Shown piece after piece: positions 58,609-64,000 of a stretch of DNA of 64,000 bases (its first letter is position 1; the number at the start of each line of letters is the position of its first letter). The translations under genes were made by a program, and so were the position numbers. The notes below the pieces were generated by a model. That model made no database searches, was not told where the DNA came from, and worked only from the letters and a program-made list of their open reading frames with translations. Origin of the DNA: a virus; IMG/VR virus record IMGVR_UViG_3300009514_000005, positions 1 to 64,000 of that record, one strand, 5' to 3'.

Positions 58609-59013
58609 TTATGCCCTCATGAAAATTGGGGGTACAATCCAAATAAGATCACCTGGATTGGCTGGGTCAAAACTAACAACAGGACTACTCGAATCATAAA
58701 ACTTTAAATTATCCATATCTAGAGCGTAAATTTTAAAATCAAGTTTTTTATCCAAAGTATCCAAACAAAGTTTTTTTAGCGTAAATAATTCATCATCTTC
58801 AGATAATGGTATTTGTTCTTCAGAATCCAAATCTATTTCATACTTAGGTAGCAATACAAAAAAATCCCATTCCTCTTCTTCTTCGTCATAAGGTAAAACA
58901 TCAACTCGATAAGCAGAAAAATCACGCGGTATAATCGAACCCCATTCTGGGTCAAGCCTTCTGTCTAGATTTATTCTTGGCCGTTTTACCTCTCTAAATT
59001 CTTCTTTCTCCAT
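58609..59013 (-). CDS. Acidic hypothetical protein, 134 aa
   Basis: EEEEEW-type acidic run near residue 45, beta strands after. No family recognised. Ends 5 nt from the next gene. Confidence 0.65.
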   Translation of the reverse strand: MEKEEFREVKRPRINLDRRLDPEWGSIIPRDFSAYRVDVLPYDEEEEEWDFFVLLPKYEIDLDSEEQIPLSEDDELFTLKKLCLDTLDKKLDFKIYALDMDNLKFYDSSSPVVSFDPANPGDLIWIVPPIFMRA

Positions 59014-59044
59014 AGGTATATTTTACCCCAGGATAAGAAAATCA

Positions 59045-59248
59045 TCATACAGCAATTTGAATTCTGTCTCTTGCTCCATTTAATATTTTGCGAATTACTT
59101 CTGATCTAGAGCTTACATCGAGATCATCTTTTACCTTATCAATCCAGCCAACCATTTCTTGAGACATGCGCAAATAGATCATAACGTCTTTGGTATCTTT
59201 GCCCTTCTCTAATATAATATCTTTTTTAGGACTTTTTTTCTTACTCAT
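59045..59248 (-). CDS. Ribbon-helix-helix DNA-binding protein, 67 aa
   Basis: DVMIYLRMSQEMVGWIDKVK then DVSSRSEVIRKILNG is a CopG-type RHH layout, with a Lys-rich N-terminal extension. Probably a repressor; overlaps the upstream gene by 8 nt. Confidence 0.75.
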   Translation of the reverse strand: MSKKKSPKKDIILEKGKDTKDVMIYLRMSQEMVGWIDKVKDDLDVSSRSEVIRKILNGARDRIQIAV

Positions 59249-59636
59249 TTTTATTCCCTCCGTTCAATACGCTTCGTAATGGGGGTTGCTGATTCCCTGG
59301 CATTTGAAGCCCCATGCGTTCTGCCCTTATTTTTGTAAGTAATGTTTCATAAGATGCTATCTGTTTTTTATCAAAATCATTTTCAGGATCTAAAAACCCA
59401 TGAGTTAAAAAATCATCAAAATTAAACTTACAGCTATTTGATCCAATAAATAAATGATCAGGATATAAATAAAACTGATGATTCCCTGGAGCCATCGGAA
59501 CCTCAATTCCTCTGATAACATTCCTTAGAGTTACCATTGTTTTTCCTTCGTCTTCTTCAACATATTTCCCGAAGACATAGGCCGTAACGCCTGGCGAAGG
59601 ATCCTTTAAAGCACCAACCCATATTTTATCTTTCAT
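59241..59636 (-). CDS. Hypothetical protein, 131 aa
   Basis: Beta-rich N-terminal half (DKIWVGALKDPSPGVTAYVF) and Asn/Gly-rich end. Overlaps the epimerase gene by 11 nt. No family recognised. Confidence 0.65.
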   Translation of the reverse strand: MKDKIWVGALKDPSPGVTAYVFGKYVEEDEGKTMVTLRNVIRGIEVPMAPGNHQFYLYPDHLFIGSNSCKFNFDDFLTHGFLDPENDFDKKQIASYETLLTKIRAERMGLQMPGNQQPPLRSVLNGGNKNE

Positions 59637-60621
59637 TTAATTTCTCCTTATACCAATCAACAGTTTTAATTAGATCATTCATAAAGGTTTTCTCTTCCAT
59701 ATAATTTTGGAGCCCAAAATCATCCGTTGTGTTTCTTCCTAGAGCATAACGAACATCATGACCAGGTCTATCCGCTATGGACTTAATTAGCTCTTGAGGT
59801 TTGCCTAATAAACCAAGGATTAATCGAGCCATAACAATATTTGGAATCTCCTGGGTTCCGGTAATATGAAGGACTTCTCCCGGAGGAAAGAAGGTTGCTA
59901 TGGAAACATCTCTCGTAAATTTACAAACATGATCGATATGGACCCATTCCCTACTTTGATATCCGTCACCATAAATAGGGATGCTCTCATCTTGAAGGGC
60001 CTTCCTGATAACGGTAGGAATAAATTTTTCATCATGCTGATAAGGGCCAAAAATATTTACACATCGAGTCGTAACAACCGGAAGAGAAAAGGTCTTAATA
60101 TAGGCTTGGGCCAAGCATTCCTGGGCTGCTTTTGTTGCCGAATAAACGGACCCACAATTAAAAACGGATCGTTCATAAGCCTTACCCTCGGAAAGACAAG
60201 CGACAACCTCATCAGTGCCGAATAAAAGAATCTGCTCTAATTCCTTGATCTCTCTAGCCACCTCAAAAAGTTCAAGGGTTCCTCTTACGTTATCGTCGAC
60301 GAATTGCCTTGGGCCCATAATAGAGCGATCAACATGAGACTGAGCAGCCAAGTGAATAATTCGATTAAATCCCTGTTCTTTGCAAAATTTTTTCAAATCT
60401 CTTCCGAAAGTTCCAAGACGATACGTAACCGTTTTTTCTCCTTCATTATAAAGAAACGTAAAATCATTTATTTTGCTTGTATCGAAGGTATTGATCTCGT
60501 CAATGCCTGGCCTTAAGTTATCCATATCGAGGCCGATAACTTCAAAACCATCAAATGATCTCAAGAAAGGAATTAGATTTCTTCCAACAAATCCATCAGA
60601 ACCAGTAACTAAAATTTTCAT
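59626..60621 (-). CDS. NAD-dependent epimerase/dehydratase, RmlB-like
   Basis: 331 aa short-chain dehydrogenase. GSDGFVGRN (7-15) is the NAD loop; catalytic YSATK (YxxxK); HLAAQSHVDRSIMGP and TTRCVNIFGPYQHDEKFIP typical of dTDP-glucose 4,6-dehydratase. The catalytic Asp-Glu pair is approximated by GTDEVVA. Probably makes a sugar nucleotide for the glycosyltransferases at 38.6-41.6 kb. Confidence 0.85.
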   Translation of the reverse strand: MKILVTGSDGFVGRNLIPFLRSFDGFEVIGLDMDNLRPGIDEINTFDTSKINDFTFLYNEGEKTVTYRLGTFGRDLKKFCKEQGFNRIIHLAAQSHVDRSIMGPRQFVDDNVRGTLELFEVAREIKELEQILLFGTDEVVACLSEGKAYERSVFNCGSVYSATKAAQECLAQAYIKTFSLPVVTTRCVNIFGPYQHDEKFIPTVIRKALQDESIPIYGDGYQSREWVHIDHVCKFTRDVSIATFFPPGEVLHITGTQEIPNIVMARLILGLLGKPQELIKSIADRPGHDVRYALGRNTTDDFGLQNYMEEKTFMNDLIKTVDWYKEKLNER

Positions 60622-60656
60622 AAAAAAAGCTCCTAAAGGTATAACCTATAAGGAGC
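60622..60656 (-). terminator. Intrinsic terminator overlapping epimerase SD
   Basis: On the minus strand GCTCC and GGAGC enclose a second stem TATAGGT/ACCTTTA (one T-T mismatch), followed by TTTTTTT and then ATG. The 3' arm contains AGGAG, the epimerase ribosome site, so termination and translation are linked. Confidence 0.8.
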
Positions 60657-60691
60657 CTATACAGAGTGTAATGTTTGTGCAAGACAAAGTG

Positions 60692-61030
60692 TTAAACAGC
60701 GCTTACCGAAAACTTAGCATGACTACCGTCAACTAGGGATTTAATCCTAACGCCTCTTTTCCCTGGATTACGAATAACCCGCTCTGATCCAGCCCTAACG
60801 ATTCCGCCTGCCTCTTCGTTGCCGCTTTGGTTAACCCATTGATAGGCAATATCATTTGCGGCATCTTCGTTTTCTATATGGATAGAGCTGGCCTGAAACC
60901 CAAATGCGAAATCATTGTCGGCAAAATTATTTGTCGATGTTTCTTCGCCACTAAAAAAGAAATAATCTGTAACCGAATTTCCGAATCCCGATGTTTTACC
61001 CGAAAACTCTCCTGTTCCTGACACGCTCAT
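60692..61030 (-). CDS. Possible virion protein, 112 aa
   Basis: Gly/Ser/Asn-rich beta-looking protein (MSVSGTGEFSGKTSGFGNSV, IENEDAANDIAYQWVNQSG) ending in KFSVSAV, like tail or capsid decoration proteins. No firm family. Begins the structural side of the window. Confidence 0.5.
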   Translation of the reverse strand: MSVSGTGEFSGKTSGFGNSVTDYFFFSGEETSTNNFADNDFAFGFQASSIHIENEDAANDIAYQWVNQSGNEEAGGIVRAGSERVIRNPGKRGVRIKSLVDGSHAKFSVSAV

Positions 61031-61038
61031 AATCTAAC

Positions 61039-61052
61039 TCCAATTGATTGGA
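61039..61052. repeat. 14-bp palindrome, copy 9
   Basis: Exact TCCAATTGATTGGA; minus-strand GGAG lies 8 nt before the ATG at 61030, and the upstream gene ends 1 nt away. Confidence 0.9.
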
Positions 61053-61253
61053 CTATCCCTCAGTGAGAATTTTACGCTCCCTGACCTCGTTTATGTTTTG
61101 TTTTGATGCAATGTGTTTTTTTAATGCATTACTAATAACGTCAGTAACCGCTTTATTTTCTTTTTTGGCGATTTCGAAAAGCTGATTATAAGAATCTGGA
61201 TCTATTCCCATCATGTAAATATCACCCATATCTTTTGGTTTTTCATTTTCCAT
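61053..61253 (-). CDS. Small helical protein, 66 aa
   Basis: ATG at 61253 with AAGGAG upstream. PDSYNQLFEIAKKENKAVTD then a helix to KKHIASK resembles the helices of ribbon-helix-helix proteins. No firm family. Confidence 0.6.
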   Translation of the reverse strand: MENEKPKDMGDIYMMGIDPDSYNQLFEIAKKENKAVTDVISNALKKHIASKQNINEVRERKILTEG

Positions 61254-61283
61254 CGTCAACTCCTTTTCTCGATCATAGCATAA

Positions 61284-62087
61284 TTAAAAAATACTTTTTA
61301 CAGCACTGAGAAGATTTGGGCTCTTTGGCGGCTGAGTTCCAACCCTATTAACATTGTCCTGTAGGTTATATCTATCTTTCCAGTGTTGTTCAATACTTGT
61401 CCTATCAACATAACCCCAATTACTTCCAATTTGAATGCTTTCAGCAAAAGACAAGCTAACCGTAACAATCCTAGGTTGGCCACCTCTGAAAAAAGATTCA
61501 TAAGTTACGTCACACTGAAGCATTAAACAACTCACGGAATCAAGGAAAGACCCGAAGACCCCGCTTGTAACTCCGCTATTGGGTAAATACAAAATCAATT
61601 GAGGAGGAGGTTTTGCTAATCTATTTTTATAAGTTGGATAAGTTTTTGATCTAAGCCAAGCTACAGCAGCGGCTACGTCTACATTGAACCTATTTCCTGT
61701 TCCGGCCTTTATTGTATTCAAGGTAGATGTTCTGTTATCTCTAAACCTATCAATTGTTGCCGTACGATTTGTGCGATCATTTTGAGCAACAGCGCTGAAT
61801 GTAATATCTTCAGGAGGCTGTTCGTCAGAAGTGAAAGTGGCCGAAAAGCTAATCACTCTCGCATTACCATGAAGCCATTGATAAAGAGGATGAGATCCAC
61901 CAATGGCATTTTTGGTAATATATTCAACGCCTCTTGAGTCGTCGATTGTTTCTGGGTAATACTGAAAAGCCCTGGCGGTATCATAAAGAATATTGCCATC
62001 GCTATCCAGCTCAACAAGAGATGCCAGAGCAACCTTTCGATCTTCCCTTGTGCTTAGCACCTTTGAGACTGAACTTATAATAGACAT
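61284..62087 (-). CDS. Baseplate/tail-tube-type protein
   Basis: 267 aa with ARAFQYYPETIDDSRGVEYI, then AIGGSHPLYQWLHGN and SFSATFTSDE: the order of the contractile-system tube/LysM adaptor family whose start is FQxNPExI...GGSHP. C-terminal beta region VTVSLSFAESIQIG. Suggests a contractile-tail phage; the exact slot (tube initiator or baseplate wedge) is uncertain. Confidence 0.7.
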   Translation of the reverse strand: MSIISSVSKVLSTREDRKVALASLVELDSDGNILYDTARAFQYYPETIDDSRGVEYITKNAIGGSHPLYQWLHGNARVISFSATFTSDEQPPEDITFSAVAQNDRTNRTATIDRFRDNRTSTLNTIKAGTGNRFNVDVAAAVAWLRSKTYPTYKNRLAKPPPQLILYLPNSGVTSGVFGSFLDSVSCLMLQCDVTYESFFRGGQPRIVTVSLSFAESIQIGSNWGYVDRTSIEQHWKDRYNLQDNVNRVGTQPPKSPNLLSAVKSIF

Positions 62088-62118
62088 CTATTCGATTCCT
62101 TACGAAAAATAACTATCT

Positions 62119-62412
62119 CTATCTTACTATTTTTGGCTTAGTTTTTCTCTTCTTCTTTGCAGCTTTTTTCTTTGGCCGTTTCTTGGTGGCCTTTTCCCAA
62201 TTACCATCAATTTCCTGACCGTCAGTCACAGTGGATGCCTGATCTTCCACCCGACCCTTTTCGGTCATTTCCTGCGTTCTTTTATTGACCTGCTTTTTAA
62301 GCCACCGGAACAAAAAGAATGCCCCAATACTAAAAAGACCACCCACGATCCAAGAAATTGGACCACTGTTAAAAAATTTTAAAACTGATTCGATTAATCC
62401 TACTGGCTCCAT
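62119..62412 (-). CDS. Small membrane protein with Lys-rich tail, 97 aa
   Basis: ATG at 62412 after GGGAG. One membrane helix at about 15-37 (ISWIVGGLFSIGAFFLF), then a Lys-rich tail (KKRPKKKAAKKKRKTK). Could be an accessory to lysis; no family recognised. Confidence 0.65.
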   Translation of the reverse strand: MEPVGLIESVLKFFNSGPISWIVGGLFSIGAFFLFRWLKKQVNKRTQEMTEKGRVEDQASTVTDGQEIDGNWEKATKKRPKKKAAKKKRKTKPKIVR

Positions 62413-63320
62413 GACCAACTCCCTTTTTTCCATTCACCTATTACAGATCTTCCCTTCACAGTGAGAAGCCTTAATACATGGGGATCTTTCTTTTTGAATT
62501 TGAACTTCGCCTTGGTTTTAAACTTATGCTTGTCGTCCAAAACAATTACTGAAGTTGACGGATCCCCTTCTACTTCAATCTTACCATTTTTATGACGCAC
62601 TATGGGGATTGGAAGTGGGGCAAATCCAGAATCATACACAGCCACCAAAACATTCAAGTAAACATCAGGGAACTGCCCCTGGGAAATATACCCGTCAAGA
62701 ACACAAATCCTGGGCCCCGTTTTTGCCAAAGCCTCATTGAGTTTAATCTCCGCAATCCCACCTGTTAAAGTGAGGTTTTTTCTATAGGCTATCCCGCATC
62801 CATTCAGCTCCACGCTGACTTGACCGACCCCGCCCACATCAACCCTAAGGTACGAATCCAAGCTCCCTGTGAGCTTTCTAGTGTCTCCCAACCAAGTCTC
62901 ACCATCTGTCATCCTAATAGCCAAATATCCCCTAAAGGAATGAATCTGGATCCCGGAGTTTTCTTCATTGGGAAGCTCCGGAGAAACCGTCATAGAAATC
63001 AAACAATCCCGATCAATTTTTCCAGGAATAATAATTGGAATTTCTTCTGACCCATCGTACCGAAAAGAGTAATCAATTGAGCATCGGCCTGAATAAACCT
63101 TGATCGATCCCTTGTAATAGGAAGCGATTTTAATACCCAAGTTTTGATATTTTTTTCCCTTTTCGAGAGAGCAAACTCCAAGACCATTCCACCTCTTTCC
63201 ACAGGCGATGATTTCTGCTGAAGGATAAATAGACTGAATCGCAGGAAGAGCGGGATCCGGCCTAACTTTACCGGCACAACCAACAAGAACAAAGATAAGA
63301 GAAAAAATTAAATACTTCAT
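62400..63320 (-). CDS. Lipoprotein, 306 aa
   Basis: MKYLIFSLIFVLVGCAGK is a signal peptide with lipobox LVGC, so the chain is anchored in a membrane and exported. The rest is beta-rich with Cys pairs. Overlaps the small membrane gene by 13 nt. May serve in lysis or surface exclusion; no family recognised. Confidence 0.75.
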   Translation of the reverse strand: MKYLIFSLIFVLVGCAGKVRPDPALPAIQSIYPSAEIIACGKRWNGLGVCSLEKGKKYQNLGIKIASYYKGSIKVYSGRCSIDYSFRYDGSEEIPIIIPGKIDRDCLISMTVSPELPNEENSGIQIHSFRGYLAIRMTDGETWLGDTRKLTGSLDSYLRVDVGGVGQVSVELNGCGIAYRKNLTLTGGIAEIKLNEALAKTGPRICVLDGYISQGQFPDVYLNVLVAVYDSGFAPLPIPIVRHKNGKIEVEGDPSTSVIVLDDKHKFKTKAKFKFKKKDPHVLRLLTVKGRSVIGEWKKGSWSWSQ

Positions 63321-63331
63321 GATGACCTCCT

Positions 63332-63359
63332 AAAAAAAGAGCCTAGCATAAAACTAGGC
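63332..63359 (-). terminator. Intrinsic terminator before lipoprotein gene
   Basis: On the minus strand GCCTAG and CTAGGC pair across 7 nt, then TCTTTTTTT, followed at once by AGGAGG, the lipoprotein ribosome site. Confidence 0.8.
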
Positions 63360-63389
63360 CCAATACTCATAACAGGAGGATTCAAACGG

Positions 63390-63689
63390 CTATTTTGTTC
63401 TTTGGGGTAAAACTTTATCAATAAGATCCGCAAGCTTTTCGGCAATCGCAGAAACCTTATGCAAAGTTTTTGCAGCCAAATGAATAATAGATAAAGGCTT
63501 TTCTGTTTTAAATAGTCTTAACCCTAGCTCTACAGCTCCAGCGATGACCAAAATGCCTTTTCCTTCTCCGGGAATTAAGGCCAAAATTTTGTCAAAAATG
63601 TCCGGACCTGCGACCTCTTGAGCAAACGCTATCACTGGATAAATAAAAGCCAATATAAATATTGAAATTGTTAAATATAGATTTTTCAT
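63390..63689 (-). CDS. Small membrane/exported protein, 99 aa
   Basis: Residues 1-22 (MKNLYLTISIFILAFIYPVI in part) look like a signal or first membrane helix, and GILVIAGAVELGLRLF a second. Overlaps the holin gene by 4 nt, so it probably belongs to the lysis cassette. Confidence 0.65.
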   Translation of the reverse strand: MKNLYLTISIFILAFIYPVIAFAQEVAGPDIFDKILALIPGEGKGILVIAGAVELGLRLFKTEKPLSIIHLAAKTLHKVSAIAEKLADLIDKVLPQRTK

Positions 63690-64000
63690 GGTTTCTCCTT
63701 TGTTTCTTCCTCTTTATTATCCTTCATTACCTTCAAAAATTTAACTAAATTTTTCGGTACCGGAATTCCTATTTGACAAGAGTTTTCTAAAATAGACAAG
63801 CCCTCAGTAATTGCCAGGAAAGACTCTATCATGGTAGCTGCCGCTTTTATTGGAAGCACCCTGTCAACCAAATTACCTGTCGCAACAAGGATAAAATAAA
63901 CACAAACCTTTACTGCAACTCTGCAAAATTCTGGAGTATTTAAATCACCTGTTTTGGCAGACTTTATAACTCCTAAAATAGTATCGAAAATGATTAGGCA
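63686..64000 (-). CDS. Holin, PF05105-like, 5' part beyond right edge
   Basis: The frame is open to the edge. DTILGVIKSAKTGDLNTPEF, then VYFILVATGNLVDRVLP, AAATMIESFLAITEGLSILEN and IPVPKNLVKFLKVMK follow the layout of the TcdE/phage_holin_4 family: membrane helices and the closing EGLSILEN...PxPK motif. Forms the membrane lesion that ends infection. Confidence 0.85.
   Translation of the reverse strand, partial: CLIIFDTILGVIKSAKTGDLNTPEFCRVAVKVCVYFILVATGNLVDRVLPIKAAATMIESFLAITEGLSILENSCQIGIPVPKNLVKFLKVMKDNKEEETKEKP

Noticed and set aside
1-64000. CRISPR arrays, insertion sequences or transposases
   Set aside because: No regularly spaced identical repeats with unique spacers and no transposase or integrase motifs were seen on reading the window.

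Overview
The window is a piece of a double-stranded DNA bacteriophage genome, about 40% G+C by eye. Genes are tightly packed and often overlap by 1-14 nt, nearly all on the minus strand. There are dozens of tiny zinc-ribbon or hypothetical genes, a complete replication-recombination block, and the start of a baseplate/lysis region at the right edge. A lipoprotein with a lipobox, heptosyltransferase-like domains and sigma70-like promoters (TTTACA-17-GATAAT) fit a Gram-negative host. No host can be named from the sequence alone.

Layout. From 1 to about 20.5 kb there is a long minus-strand run of small accessory genes (HAD phosphatase, cold-shock protein, DUF3820 protein, helix-turn-helix and zinc-ribbon proteins, micro membrane proteins) with one tRNA-Thr-like gene (6940-7010) and several structured or repeat-rich intergenic stretches (10.2, 13.5, 15.4-16.7 kb). 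From 20.5 to 31.7 kb come an SNF2-type helicase with a PD-(D/E)XK nuclease, two methyltransferases, a DnaQ-type exonuclease, an Fe-S YkgJ-type protein, a PAPS-reductase-fold protein and a probable lysin. From 31.8 to 38.3 kb is a recombination/DNA-binding cluster: ParB-like protein, Cas4/RecB-like nuclease, Gp157-like protein, UvsW/XPB-type helicase and an SSB-like protein ending in DDIPF. From 38.3 to 41.6 kb lie a GT2-GT9 fusion glycosyltransferase and a second glycosyltransferase. From 41.6 to 49 kb is the replisome: primase, DnaB helicase, DnaC-like loader with a degenerate P-loop, a winged-helix initiator carrying iterons inside its own gene, a winged-helix paralogue, a second PAPS-reductase-fold protein and a UvrD helicase.

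The only plus-strand operon (49.1-50.9 kb) encodes a DUF2061 membrane protein, an APS kinase fused to a nucleotidyltransferase, and a sulfotransferase. Together these could make PAPS and transfer its sulfate. From 50.9 to 60.6 kb follow a methyltransferase, ClpP, RusA resolvase, a metallophosphoesterase, ribbon-helix-helix proteins, an HNH protein and an NAD-dependent sugar epimerase/dehydratase. From 60.7 to 64 kb there is a possible virion protein, a baseplate/tail-tube-like protein and a lysis-type set of membrane proteins with a PF05105-like holin cut by the right edge.

The strongest signals that gene calls do not explain are these. A 14-bp palindrome TCCAAT(TG/CA/TA)ATTGGA occurs nine times exactly across the window, at several places forming the ribosome binding site. 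About 31-bp iterons lie inside the initiator gene and are conserved across a reading-frame change. A helically phased TTCC array sits at 15.4 kb. Intrinsic terminators abut the Shine-Dalgarno sequences of downstream genes. Several start codons follow a -10 box by 5-6 nt. Small genes of 22-58 codons were found by reading the gaps.
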